Shown here: piece by piece, positions 1 to 8,662 of the stretch
Numbering within the stretch: the first letter of the stretch is position 1
Layout of the letters: each line of letters starts with the position of its first letter
Source: Arthrobacter sp. B3I9
GTDB lineage: Bacteria; Actinomycetota; Actinomycetes; Actinomycetales; Micrococcaceae
Length of the DNA: 64,000 nucleotides
Reading direction: 5' to 3'
Assembly (NCBI RefSeq): GCF_030816935.1
Contig: NZ_JAUSYO010000001.1
Location: 930,001 to 994,000, forward strand
Notes under the pieces: generated by a model
Database searches by the model: none
Told to the model about the DNA's origin: nothing
Seen by the model: the letters and a program-made list of their open reading frames with translations, nothing else
Program-made: the position numbers and the translations under genes

Positions 1-293
1 CCGGTTTCCGCGGCGATGTCATGACGACCGCCAAGAAGGACCTCAAGGCCGGCGAAGTGCTGGACGGGGAGGGCGGCTACACCGCCTTCGGAAAGCTCGC
101 CCCGGCGAAGATCTCCCTGGAGCGCAATGCGCTGCCCCTCGGCCTCGCCCACGGCATGAAGCTCAAGCGCGACGTGCCCAAGGACGGGACCGTGTCCTGG
201 GAGGACGTCGACGCCGACGAGACCCTTCTCGCGGTCCAGATCCGTCGCCAGCTCGAGACCGAGTTCCGCTCGGAGATGCTTTTGAGCAGGTAG
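1..293 (+). CDS. SAF-domain NAD(P)-dependent oxidoreductase, C-terminal part (5' truncated)
   Basis: The reading frame is open from the left window edge (first full codon at position 3) and ends at TAG 291-293, so only about the last 96 residues are seen. The segment with DLKAGEVLDGEGGYTAFGKL resembles the SAF-type C-terminal domain of homoserine-dehydrogenase-like oxidoreductases that sit in sugar or polyol catabolic loci and are often mis-annotated as FlgA-like. The N-terminal Rossmann domain would lie outside the window. The substrate cannot be told. It is followed after about 85 bp by a FadR-type regulator that may control it. Confidence 0.6.
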   Translation, partial: GFRGDVMTTAKKDLKAGEVLDGEGGYTAFGKLAPAKISLERNALPLGLAHGMKLKRDVPKDGTVSWEDVDADETLLAVQIRRQLETEFRSEMLLSR

Positions 294-309
294 GTCTGAC
301 CGTCAGGCC
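293..309. promoter_or_regulatory. Candidate FadR/GntR-type operator
   Basis: GGTCTGAC-C-GTCAGGCC is a near-perfect dyad (7 of 8 positions match between arms) starting at the last base of the upstream stop codon and lying about 70 bp before the FadR-type regulator gene. Size and symmetry fit operators of this regulator class. Autoregulation is inferred, not shown. Confidence 0.4.
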
Positions 310-331
310 TACAACTACGATGGAAGGGCCG

Positions 332-356
332 GGCCGCCAGCAGCAGGCTGGCGGCC
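332..356 (+). terminator. GC-rich hairpin between oxidoreductase and regulator
   Basis: A perfect 9-bp stem GGCCGCCAG / CTGGCGGCC with a 7-nt loop lies between the two genes. There is no T tract after it, so it is either a weak terminator/attenuator or an mRNA-stabilising hairpin in the regulator leader. Confidence 0.3.
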
Positions 357-378
357 GGAAATCGAAGGGGTGGTCCGC

Positions 379-1104
379 ATGACGGCCGAAGCATGGGAAC
401 CCGTACAACGGGTCCGTACCTACGAACAAGTGATGGCACAGATCGAGGAGCGGATCCTCGACGGCAGGCTCAAGGCCGGCGACAAACTGCCCAGCGAGCG
501 CGACCTGGCGGCCCTGCTGGGCGTGTCCAGGCCATCGCTCCGGGAATCCCTCCGGGTACTGGAAGCGCTCGGCATCGTGGACATCCGCCCCGGCGGCGGC
601 GCCGACGGCGGGGCTGTCCTGGTGGGGGAGCCCGGTTCCGGTTTTGTGAACCTCCTCAAGCTCCAGCTGGCACTCGGGCAGTTTCATCACATGGAAGTCC
701 TCGAAACCCGGATCGCCTTGGAGACCTGGTGCTGCGAGGAAGCCGCAGTGCGGGCCACCGAGCAGGACCACCGGGAACTTAGCCTGATCCTGGACCGGAT
801 GGACGACCCCGACATCACCACGGACGAGTTCAACCGCCTGGACGCGGCCTTCCACGTCCGGATCGCCGAATCCACCGGGAATACCCTGACATCGCACCTG
901 ATGGGGTCCCTGCGGATCGCCATCAACCGGCAAATGATTGAAGCCTACGCCCGGCTGGAGAACTGGAAAGAAACGGCCACCACGGTGCGGCGGGAACACC
1001 GGGACATCCTGGACGCCCTCCAACGGCGTGAGCCGGGTGCGGCCAGGCAGTGCGTGGGAGACCACATTCGAAGCTTTTACAACATAGGAAACGTCGGGGC
1101 CTGA
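379..1104 (+). CDS. FadR-type GntR family transcriptional regulator
   Basis: This is a DNA-binding repressor or activator. The N-terminal winged helix-turn-helix (about residues 10-75, with KLPSERDLAALLGVSRPSLR) is typical of GntR proteins. The helical FCD effector domain (about 90-235) contains LDAAFHVRIAESTGN, with the Asp and His that usually hold a metal or carboxylate ligand. ATG 379 is chosen because GAAGGGG at 364-370 lies 8 nt upstream; a GTG at 370 would overlap that ribosome site. A dyad at 293-309 could be its operator. It precedes a carboxylate-type MFS transporter gene, so it probably senses a small organic acid related to that substrate. The ligand is unknown. Confidence 0.85.
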   Translation: MTAEAWEPVQRVRTYEQVMAQIEERILDGRLKAGDKLPSERDLAALLGVSRPSLRESLRVLEALGIVDIRPGGGADGGAVLVGEPGSGFVNLLKLQLALGQFHHMEVLETRIALETWCCEEAAVRATEQDHRELSLILDRMDDPDITTDEFNRLDAAFHVRIAESTGNTLTSHLMGSLRIAINRQMIEAYARLENWKETATTVRREHRDILDALQRREPGAARQCVGDHIRSFYNIGNVGA

Positions 1105-1210
1105 ACCAGCCTCGGTGACGCCGGCGGACCCGGCCTCACCTGGTACAGCGTCTGCGGCACGCAGGGGCAGGGATGATCCCGGCCCCATATCGAAGGAGAT
1201 ATGGACGCAC

Positions 1211-2537
1211 ATGAGCGCTCTTACGCAGTCACACTCGAAGCAGGCGGAGCAAGGCTCGCCGGACAAACTCAAGGTCGCCATCGGCAGCGCCGTGGGAACG
1301 ACCATTGAGAACTACGACTTCCTCGCCTACGGCACGGCGGCAGCGCTGTACTTCGGCAAGGCCTTCTTCCCGGGCCAGGATCCGCTGGCGGCAACGTTGC
1401 TCGCCTTTGCAACCCTGGCCGTCGGGTTTGCCATGCGCCCCCTCGGCGGGCTGATCGGCGGTTACCTCGGTGACAAATTCGGCCGTAAGCCCGGTGCTGG
1501 TCGGTGCCCTGCTCGTCATGGGCGCCGCGACCTTCCTGATCGGCGTCCTTCCCACCTACGACCAGGTGGGCGTCCTGGCCCCGATCCTGCTCGTCGCCAT
1601 CCGGATCATCCAGGGCTTGGCCTTCGGCGCCGAATGGGGCGGTGCCATCATGATGACCTTCGAGCACGCCCCCTGGCGTCAGCGGGGACGTTACACGGGG
1701 ATCCCGCAGGCCGGCGTGCCGCTGGGCCTGCTGCTGGCCAACCTGGTCTTCCTCGCCACCACCGGCTGGAACAATGAGTGGTCCTGGCGCGTGCCGTTCC
1801 TTGCCAGCTCGATCCTGATCATCGCAGGCATCATCATCCGCCTGAAGGTCAGCGAATCGCCCGAGTTCGAGGAAACCAAAGCCAAGGGCGAACTGGTCAA
1901 GAATCCGCTCCTCACCGTCATCAAGGACGACTGGCGCAACATCCTGCGGGTGATCGGCCTGCGGCTGGCGGAATCCGGCGGCTTCTACGTCATCGTCACC
2001 TACCTGCTCTCCTACATCACCACGAACAAGATCGTCGACCGCCAGATCGGGCTGACCGGACTGGTGCTGGCAGCAGCCCTGGGCGTCGTCACCACCATCC
2101 TGTGGGGCGGCCTCACAGACAAGATCGGACGCCGCAAGCTCTACATCATTGGCTCGGCGGGCATCATCCTCTTCGGGTTCCCGATGTTCCTGCTGGTCAA
2201 CACCGGGGCGCCGTTCCTGATTGTCCTCGTGTACATCATCGGACTCCCGATCCTCCACGACATGCTTGCCGGATCCCAGGGCGGCTGGTTCTCCGAGCTG
2301 TTCCACGCCAACACGCGAACCTCGGGTGCCTCCATCGGCTACCAGTTCTCCGCGGCGATCTCCGGCTTCATCCCCCTGATCGCAGCAGCCACCGCGGCAG
2401 CCTGGGGCTGGAGCGGCGTGTCAATCGTGTACGTGGCATGCGGAGCCATCGGGCTCATCGCGGCGCTGCTCACCCGGGAAACGTGGGGCGTCCGCGAGAA
2501 GAGCGAAGTCAACGAGCTGATTTCGGCCGGCAAATAA
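1211..2537 (+). pseudogene. MFS transporter (metabolite:H+ symporter type), single-base frameshift
   Basis: Two overlapping frames together encode one 12-TM MHS-family permease of about 441 residues. The first part (ATG 1211, AAGGAG at 1193-1198) runs TIENYDFLAYG to GDKFGRKP. The second begins immediately with VLVGALLVMGAATFLIG and ends at TAA 2537. The join lies at CCCGG, 1490-1494, where one G too many (1493 or 1494) breaks the conserved loop-2 motif GDKFGRKPVLVG. As written, translation stops at about 1777. All the rest of the protein is intact, which suggests either a very recent mutation or a sequencing error. The family imports carboxylates, betaines or shikimate-like compounds; the substrate is unknown. 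It probably forms a regulon with the upstream FadR-type gene. Confidence 0.8.
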
Positions 2538-2543
2538 CCGTGC

Positions 2544-2590
2544 ACGTCCGCCCGGGCCGGCCCTGTGCCGGCCCGGGCGGACGTCTTTTC
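2544..2590 (+). terminator. Strong rho-independent terminator
   Basis: An 18-bp perfect stem (2544-2561 / 2567-2584) with a 5-nt loop is followed by CTTTTCC. It ends the MFS transcript and faces the convergent antiporter gene. Confidence 0.9.
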
Positions 2591-2651
2591 CCAGGACACT
2601 CACCGGGAACATCTGCGGTGCCCGGGGGTTGGTTCTTGAACAAGGAACATG

Positions 2652-4526
2652 TCACCCGAGCAAGTCATCCGCGTAGCACCACCGCCAGTCTTCACCCGGT
2701 TCGATGCTTCGCATCACGGGATGTCCCGTGGCATCGAAGTGCTTCGAGGCGTGGGTCCCCGGGGATGAATCACAGCACCCCACCGTGCCGCAGGACAGGC
2801 ACATCCGGAGATGGACCGTCGTCGTACCTTCGCGCCGGCAGTCCGCGCAGAAGGCGTCGCTGGGGACGGCGGGGGAGCGCGCGGACTCAAGGTGCGCGCA
2901 CACCCCGCCGGGCCGGGCAATTCCTTCCCCGCCGCCGCCTTCGGTGGTGTCCAGCTCATCCAGCGCGATATCCAGCATTGACTCTTCGACGTCGAGTTGG
3001 TCCAGGACGTTGCTCAGGATCTCGTGGGCGTACTCGCCGCCCCGCCGCAGCTCCAGCACCGTGGCCCGCTCGGCTTCCAGCATGGCCAGGCGAAGCCGCG
3101 CATAACGCTGGCTGGGAGTCGCGGCTTCCGCGGACGGGCGCCCGAGCCGTTCCCAGGCCGCAAGGCCGCGCTCCTGGGTACGCCGTTTCAGCATCGCCAG
3201 GACCTCCGGAGGATCGTTCTCGCCGCGCAGCTCCTCCAGGCGCTCCACCCCGGCAGCGGTGGCCAGTTGCACCAGCGATGCCTGGTTCAGCGCGTCCTCC
3301 CGGGGGTCCGGGCCCTGTACCCGGAGCAGCCGGACCAGCGCCGGGAGCGTCAACCCCTGCAACGTCAGCGTGCCCGCCACCACCACCATCGCCGCAAGGA
3401 TCAGCACGGACCGGTGTTCCAGGTCTGCCGGCAGCACGAGCACCGCGGCCAGGGTCACCACCCCGCGCATCCCGGCCCAGGACACGATCGCGGCATATTG
3501 CCAGGGCGGCGCCGGATCGGTGCGGCGCACGGCAGGGATCAGCCGGGGGAGATACGTCGCGGGGAACGCCCAGACCGGCCGAAGCACCAGCACGGCCAGC
3601 AGGATCACGGCGCAGCCGGCCCAGATCCGGTCCATCCCCAGCGAGTCATCCTGGACCCCGTCAATAATGGTCCGTACCTGCAGCCCGATCAGCAGGAACA
3701 CGGAATTCTCCAGCAGGAACTGCACGGTGTTCCAGTTGCTGCGCTGGCTCAACCGGGCGGCGCCGTTGGGCATGGACGGCGCCTTCGCCCCCATCACCAG
3801 GCCGGTGACGACGACGGCGAGAACCCCCGAGGCGTGCACGGCCTCGGCAGGAAGGTAGGCCAGGAAAGGCGCCATCAGCGAAATCGAGGTGTTGATCGCG
3901 ACGTTCCGGATCCGCTTCCGGAACTGCGTGAGAACGTACGCCGCGGCGAGGCCGACCGCGAGTCCGCCGCCGGCGGCAACCAGGAAGTCACCGGCGATCC
4001 GCCCCACGGAGACAGACCCCGACAACGCTGCGATGGCCGCTCTCAAGCACACGAGCGCGGTTGCGTCGTTGACGAGCGACTCGCCCTCGAGGATGCTGAC
4101 AATCCTCCGCGGCATGCCGACCTTGCGGGCGATCGCCGTGGCAGCCACCGCATCCGGCGGGGCCACCACGGCGCCGAGGGCCATGGCTGCAGCCAGCGGG
4201 ATTTCCGGAAAGAGCCACCACACCACCAAGCCCACCGTGATGGTGCCGAAGATGACGTAGCCGACGGAGAGCAGGCCGATGGCGCGCCGGTTGGAACCGA
4301 AGTCGTACAGGGAAATCCGCAGCGCCGCGGCGTAGAGCAACGGCGGCAGGAGCCCCACGAGGACCAGTTCGGGATTCAGCTCGATCCGGGGGACGAACGG
4401 GAGAAAGGACCCCGCGACACCCGCGAGGACGAGGAGCAGCGGGACGGAAACATTGAGCTTCCGGCCCAGGGCGCTCCCGGCACAGACTACCGCGACGAGA
4501 ACCACCAGTCCCAAGGCGACTTCCAT
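2652..4526 (-). CDS. CPA1-family Na+/H+ antiporter with C-terminal UBP-type zinc finger
   Basis: This is an integral membrane cation/proton exchanger of 624 residues. Residues 1-410 hold about 12 hydrophobic segments. PPDAVAATA (123-131) contains the ion-binding Asp, and EGESLVNDATA (148-158) is the second CPA1 signature. A cytoplasmic helical region (about 410-535) follows. The last 85 residues carry a cysteine/histidine-rich ZnF-UBP module (CAHL, CADC, CLSCGTVGCC, HASKH). UBP fingers bind ubiquitin C-termini in eukaryotes; in actinobacteria their ligand is unknown, so a regulatory role in the antiporter is only a guess. It is likely to work in pH and sodium homeostasis. The gene stands alone, convergent to the MFS gene. 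Confidence 0.9.
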   Translation of the reverse strand: MEVALGLVVLVAVVCAGSALGRKLNVSVPLLLVLAGVAGSFLPFVPRIELNPELVLVGLLPPLLYAAALRISLYDFGSNRRAIGLLSVGYVIFGTITVGLVVWWLFPEIPLAAAMALGAVVAPPDAVAATAIARKVGMPRRIVSILEGESLVNDATALVCLRAAIAALSGSVSVGRIAGDFLVAAGGGLAVGLAAAYVLTQFRKRIRNVAINTSISLMAPFLAYLPAEAVHASGVLAVVVTGLVMGAKAPSMPNGAARLSQRSNWNTVQFLLENSVFLLIGLQVRTIIDGVQDDSLGMDRIWAGCAVILLAVLVLRPVWAFPATYLPRLIPAVRRTDPAPPWQYAAIVSWAGMRGVVTLAAVLVLPADLEHRSVLILAAMVVVAGTLTLQGLTLPALVRLLRVQGPDPREDALNQASLVQLATAAGVERLEELRGENDPPEVLAMLKRRTQERGLAAWERLGRPSAEAATPSQRYARLRLAMLEAERATVLELRRGGEYAHEILSNVLDQLDVEESMLDIALDELDTTEGGGGEGIARPGGVCAHLESARSPAVPSDAFCADCRREGTTTVHLRMCLSCGTVGCCDSSPGTHASKHFDATGHPVMRSIEPGEDWRWCYADDLLG

Positions 4527-4586
4527 TGGGCTATCTTCCCTCAGGTCAGGAGGGAGCTCCAGCCGCCGGGGGTGCGTCAGGCATTC

Positions 4587-5942
4587 CTAGACGAGGCTTT
4601 CCTGGTTCTCCCGTTGGGCGGACGCGGCCTCCTGGGCCGGAACCGCAGCCTGGGCCGGCGCCGTCCGGACCGGGTGGGCCTGTACGTGGTGTCCGAAGGG
4701 GTTGAAGCGGCTTTGTCCCAGATCGGCGAAGTCGTAGGCGCTCTCGGCGTGTTCGGAGCGGTCCACTCCGGCAATCTCGTCCTCATGGCTGACCCGGAAG
4801 CCGACGGTCTTCTGAATTGCAGTTCCAATGATGGCCGTTCCCAGCGCGGACAGCACCACGGTGATGACGACGGCAACCAGCTGCGCAACCAGCTGCTGGA
4901 TGCCGCCACCGTACAACAGCCCTCCGCCGGCCCCGTCGACTGGCAAAGCGATGAAGCCCAGAGCGACCGTGCCGATCAGGCCGCCGCCGAGGTGAACGCC
5001 TACGACGTCGAGCGAGTCGTCAAACCCGTAGCGGTACTTCAGGTCCACGAAGATGGCGCAGGCCGCGCCGGCCAGCAAACCCAGGCCGAGGGCGGCGACG
5101 GGGCTGATGTTGGCGCAGGAGGGGGTGATGGCAACGAGGCCGGCGACGACGCCGGACGCGGCGCCGAGGGAGGTGGGGTGGCCGTGGCGGATTTTTTCCG
5201 TGACCAGCCAGCTGAGCATGGCGGCGGCCGGGGCAGCCATGGTGTTGATCCAGATCAAACCGGCCTGCTCGGCCGTGGCGGCTGCGCCTGCGTTGAACCC
5301 GAACCAGCCGAACCAAAGTATGCCGGCGCCCAGCATGATGAAGGGGATGTTGTGCGGGCGGTGGGACGCATCCTTGCCGAAGCCATGGCGGTTGCCCAGA
5401 ATCAGGACCAGGACCAGTGCGGCCGTGCCCGAGCTGATCTCAACCACTGTCCCGCCGGCGAAGTCGATCACCTGGCCGAAGAGCGCGCTGACCGCCCCGT
5501 GCTGGCTCATCAGGCCCCCGCCCCACACCATGAAGGCGAGCGGGCAGTAGACAGCCGTGATCCAGATGGGCACAAAGAGAACCCAGGAGGTGAACTTGGC
5601 CCGGTCGGCAATGGCGCCGCTGATCAGCGCCACGGTGATGATGGCAAAGGTTGCGCCGTAACCGGCCTTGATCAGATCCGGTGAACCGAGGAGGCTCTGC
5701 AGGCCGAAGCTGGCGAACGGATTCCCGAAGATCCCCAGGACGCCGTTGCCGCTGGTCATCGAATAGCCCCAGAGGACCCAGACGACGCCGACGATTCCCG
5801 CAGACACGAAACTCATCATGATCATGTTGAGGGAGGCTTTAGCCCGGGTCATACCGCCGTAAAAGAGGCCCAGTGCCGGGGTCATCAGCAGGACGAGCCC
5901 CGCCGACACCAGCATCCAGACATTTCCCGCAGTGAGTTCCAC
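4587..5942 (-). CDS. amt: Ammonium transporter (Amt/MEP family)
   Basis: This is a channel-like transporter for ammonium of 451 residues with 11 predicted membrane segments and a variable cytoplasmic tail. GTG 5942 is chosen because GGAGAAGGG lies just upstream; an in-frame ATG at 5960 lies within that ribosome-site region. Asp160 in DFAGG is present, and the second pore histidine is His317 (VGVHLGG). The first of the usual twin histidines is replaced by Glu168 (TVVEISSG), as in some fungal Mep proteins. No glnK follows. Two GlnR-type boxes at 6044-6112 indicate nitrogen-starvation control. Confidence 0.93.
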   Translation of the reverse strand: MELTAGNVWMLVSAGLVLLMTPALGLFYGGMTRAKASLNMIMMSFVSAGIVGVVWVLWGYSMTSGNGVLGIFGNPFASFGLQSLLGSPDLIKAGYGATFAIITVALISGAIADRAKFTSWVLFVPIWITAVYCPLAFMVWGGGLMSQHGAVSALFGQVIDFAGGTVVEISSGTAALVLVLILGNRHGFGKDASHRPHNIPFIMLGAGILWFGWFGFNAGAAATAEQAGLIWINTMAAPAAAMLSWLVTEKIRHGHPTSLGAASGVVAGLVAITPSCANISPVAALGLGLLAGAACAIFVDLKYRYGFDDSLDVVGVHLGGGLIGTVALGFIALPVDGAGGGLLYGGGIQQLVAQLVAVVITVVLSALGTAIIGTAIQKTVGFRVSHEDEIAGVDRSEHAESAYDFADLGQSRFNPFGHHVQAHPVRTAPAQAAVPAQEAASAQRENQESLV

Positions 5943-6043
5943 GTGCCGTCCCTTCTCCACTTCGCGTACCGGCGTGCATCTCCGCCGGCCCCCAGTCCGG
6001 CTTCAATGCTCCCGGGTCCGTGTTTCCGACAGTGGGAAGGAAG

Positions 6044-6112
6044 GTTGCAGGGATGTTACGGGAAATGCTCCGGCGTGAAGATCACGTTCCGGTCATGTTT
6101 CAGGAATGTTAA
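6044..6112 (-). promoter_or_regulatory. Two GlnR-type boxes upstream of amt
   Basis: Read on the minus strand, TTAAC-ATTCCT-GAAAC (6112-6097) and GTAAC-ATCCCT-GCAAC (6059-6044) match the actinobacterial GlnR half-box pattern gTnAC-n6-GaAAc with exact 6-nt spacing. They lie 100-170 bp upstream of the amt start codon. This supports activation of amt by GlnR under nitrogen limitation; binding itself is inferred. Confidence 0.6.
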
Positions 6113-6135
6113 CGGCTGCTCATAAGGGGCCCCGT

Positions 6136-7599
6136 TCAGAGCTTGGCCAGTTGGGTCAGATAGCCGTAGTACCGCGCCCCTTCGGGGCGGATCGGATCAC
6201 CCTCGAAGCCAAGGTCGTGGTCCTCCTTGTTAACGCTCTCTGCCTGGTCAAGGAAGTCCTCCATCACTTCTTTGCCCGAGCCGCGGCAGGAGTCCAGGCT
6301 GATGCACCGGGCTACCGATCCTGCCACCGCGGGGCTCGCGAAGCTTGTTCCGTGGTTCACGCTGTAACCACCCGGCGCGGTGGACAACATGCAGACACCC
6401 GGCGCCGCGACGGTATGGCGCTTGTCGCTGGAGTGCGTGGCGAAATTCGAGAAGAAGGCCGGCTGGTCGTCACGTTGTCCGGCACTCGCCCAGTTCTCGG
6501 CTCCGCAGAGCGGCGCGGCCACACCGCCGGGACGGCCGTCAAAGTCTGCCATCGCTGTCGCGGTGAGCACCTCGTGATAGGCGGCGGGTACCGTCCCGGC
6601 GAGGTCTGCGTGGGAGTTTCCGGCGGCGACTGCGTAGGCGACCCCTGCCCGGACCGAGCGGCAGATCGCGTAATGCATCGGATCCGTGCCCTTTCCGCAG
6701 TTGGGAGTGTTGCTGCCGGGCCCGCCGATGCTGATGTTGGCCACCTCAATGTCGTTGCTGTGGTCATCGTCCTTTCGGGTAGAAGTCACCCAGTCGATGG
6801 CACAAATCAGGCTTTCCTCGGTGATCACCTCGTTGTCGTCCACCACCCGGACGGACCACAGCGGTGTGCCCGGAGCAGTGCCGATGATCCCGAGGTCGTT
6901 GTTACGGGCTCCAATGATGCCGGCCACCGAAGTGCCATGACCGAGTTTGTCGACGGGGGCCACCTTGACCGGGGTGCCCGAGGTGCAGTCAACGCCTCCA
7001 CGCACGTTGAGGTCCGGGTGGGCGCCGTCGATCCCGCTGTCAATGACGGCCACGTTCACGTCGACCGAATCCTCCGCCTTTGCGGTGCCGGCAACCCCTC
7101 CCACGGCCTGTTTCTTGGCCTCATCCACGGTCCCGCCGATTCGCAGCCACCAGAACGGGGCGACCTGGGCGTCGGACGGAACGGGGTCGTCGGGTGTGGC
7201 AAAGGTACGGCTCATCGTGACGAAGTCGACCTCCGGATCCACCGCGACCGCCTGCGCCTCGGACGCTGTCATGGTGCCGGCATATCCGCTCACCGCGTGG
7301 CTGTAGACCCTGGCCGCCCTGACGCCGTACTTGCCCTCGTGGGCAACCGCAGCAGCGGAAGCATCCGGCACCGTGTCTTTGAGGACCACGATATAGCTCT
7401 GCTCCGTCCCTGCGCCGAGTGACGGCGCCGCGGCAACTACGCCCCCGCCCACAGCCAATCCGATTCCGGCAAGAATCCCCAGCACCCGACGGCGCAGCAC
7501 CCCTCCCGTGGGCGGATAGGCCGAATTCCAACACCGCCGCGGCGGCGCCGCCGATGATGCTCGGAACTGCGCAAAATGACCGCGGGCTTGGCTGTACAT
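6136..7599 (-). CDS. Secreted subtilisin-like serine protease (S8) with I9 propeptide
   Basis: The protein has 487 residues and an extracellular protease role. The ATG at 7599 has GGGAGG 5 nt upstream, which gives an unusually long (about 33-residue) n-region before the hydrophobic signal core LGILAGIGLAVGGGVVAAA (40-58). An inhibitor-I9-like propeptide starts at SYIVVLKD (68-75). The catalytic triad is Asp187 (VAVIDSGID), His221 (GHGTSVAG) and Ser419 (HGTSFASP), with the oxyanion Asn in AAGNSHAD. Cysteines flank the catalytic regions and may form disulfides. There is no cell-wall anchor. Its target is unknown; general scavenging or processing is likely. Confidence 0.9.
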   Translation of the reverse strand: MYSQARGHFAQFRASSAAPPRRCWNSAYPPTGGVLRRRVLGILAGIGLAVGGGVVAAAPSLGAGTEQSYIVVLKDTVPDASAAAVAHEGKYGVRAARVYSHAVSGYAGTMTASEAQAVAVDPEVDFVTMSRTFATPDDPVPSDAQVAPFWWLRIGGTVDEAKKQAVGGVAGTAKAEDSVDVNVAVIDSGIDGAHPDLNVRGGVDCTSGTPVKVAPVDKLGHGTSVAGIIGARNNDLGIIGTAPGTPLWSVRVVDDNEVITEESLICAIDWVTSTRKDDDHSNDIEVANISIGGPGSNTPNCGKGTDPMHYAICRSVRAGVAYAVAAGNSHADLAGTVPAAYHEVLTATAMADFDGRPGGVAAPLCGAENWASAGQRDDQPAFFSNFATHSSDKRHTVAAPGVCMLSTAPGGYSVNHGTSFASPAVAGSVARCISLDSCRGSGKEVMEDFLDQAESVNKEDHDLGFEGDPIRPEGARYYGYLTQLAKL

Positions 7600-7772
7600 T
7601 GTGGCCTCCCATGAAGCGTCTTCGCTATCGAGTGCCCCCCTCTCCGTATGGTAGGCCCTTTGAAAAACCTTGGACAGCGTTGCGGCCGGTAAAAAAGAGG
7701 CAGGATCCGGCTCGACGGGCCGGTGGACGGGCGGCGTTCCGCATCCGCCGCCGGGGCGGACGCCGGCCCCAC

Positions 7773-8090
7773 CTACAGCTGCAGCCAGCGCTGTTGAAAA
7801 TCAGGGTGGTCCAAATAAGGCAAGGCGAGGGCGTTAAGGGAGCGTGTTGTCCACTCGATGGCCTGCGGACTCCACGGGGAATCGCCGTCGGAATCCCTGA
7901 CCATCGCCGCGAGTGCGGCCTGGCGGGCCGATTCGACGATGCCGATAAGCCTTTTCTTGGCCTCGCATTCCAGCAGGACACGGCGTTCGTACCATTCGCC
8001 GGACTTGGAGAGTGACCTGTCGTTGAGCAGATTCAGCGCCGCGGCCTCGTCTTCGGCGATCCGCTGCGACAGGAATTCGACAACGTCCAC
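7773..8090 (-). CDS. DUF6221 family protein
   Basis: This is a 105-residue soluble protein. The N-terminal DVVEFLSQRIAEDE and the central ERRVLLECEAKKRLI helix are the hallmark of DUF6221, a small actinobacterial family also seen in actinophages. No function is known. It is transcribed on the minus strand downstream of the DUF2630 gene, with a hairpin between them. Confidence 0.75.
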   Translation of the reverse strand: MDVVEFLSQRIAEDEAAALNLLNDRSLSKSGEWYERRVLLECEAKKRLIGIVESARQAALAAMVRDSDGDSPWSPQAIEWTTRSLNALALPYLDHPDFQQRWLQL

Positions 8091-8105
8091 AGTCTGAAGA
8101 TTACG

Positions 8106-8124
8106 CGCCCGGGGGTCCCGGGCG
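8106..8124 (-). terminator. Short hairpin after the DUF2630 gene
   Basis: An 8-bp perfect stem CGCCCGGG / CCCGGGCG with a 3-nt loop directly follows the DUF2630 stop codon. It has no T tract on the minus strand, so it may attenuate rather than end transcription into the DUF6221 gene. Confidence 0.35.
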
Positions 8125-8376
8125 TCAGTTTTCGTAGTCCTCCACCTGCTTCACAGGCCGCGGAGACGCTTCGTCCGGGTTCTCCCCATACTGGCGCTTC
8201 GCCCGCCGCTGCCGGAGGAGGTCCCAAGCCTGGTCCAGGTCCTCTTCCAGCCGCTTCAGCCGCTCATTGTCGGGGCCATGCTCGTAATCCGGCGAGGAGG
8301 ACGGTGCCTTCTCCCGTAGCGTCTGCTCCTCTTCCACCAGGGCTGAGATCCGATTGAGGATGTCCTGTTCGTCCAT
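8125..8376 (-). CDS. DUF2630 family protein
   Basis: This is an 83-residue, highly charged, helical protein (EEEQTLREK, NERLKRLEEDLDQAWDLLRQ RRAKR). The pattern matches DUF2630, a small actinobacterial family of unknown function. A longer in-frame extension to 8607 exists, but its composition is not protein-like and ATG 8376 with AAAGCAGG upstream is preferred. The helical charge pattern suggests a coiled-coil dimer. Confidence 0.8.
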   Translation of the reverse strand: MDEQDILNRISALVEEEQTLREKAPSSSPDYEHGPDNERLKRLEEDLDQAWDLLRQRRAKRQYGENPDEASPRPVKQVEDYEN

Positions 8377-8512
8377 AACTGGCCTGCTTTCTTCGGTAGC
8401 GTCCTCCCGCCAGCGTAGTGAGGCGCACGCCCGGTGGCCAGAGCGGCGGTGAACCGCGCCCACGTCGCTACGAGCGGGAGGCCGCGTGCCCTGGGGTGCG
8501 GGGGTGTGGAGA

Positions 8513-8537
8513 CGGCCCCCGGCAGTGCCGGGGGCCG
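8513..8537 (-). terminator. GC-rich hairpin downstream of hsp20
   Basis: An 11-bp perfect stem (CGGCCCCCGGC / GCCGGGGGCCG, 3-nt loop) lies in the 286-bp gap between the DUF2630 and hsp20 genes, about 125 bp past the hsp20 stop. It is probably the terminator of hsp20, although no clear U tract follows on that strand. Nothing else is evident in this gap. Confidence 0.4.
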
Positions 8538-8662
8538 CTTTACCCGAAGGTGCCGTTCGCTTGCTGCCGGTGCGCTGTCTGGCGCTGTGGCGTGCACAAA
8601 GTGGCAATTCGCCCCAAATAGGCAGTCATCAGAGCGTCCGGACCTCCTGGTCCTCTGGGGAA

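Noticed and set aside
2997..5684. Very long plus-strand frame (895 codons) opposite the antiporter and amt genes
   Set aside because: Its His/Arg/Gly/Gln-rich composition is the usual antisense shadow of GC-rich genes; the minus-strand proteins have clear family motifs.
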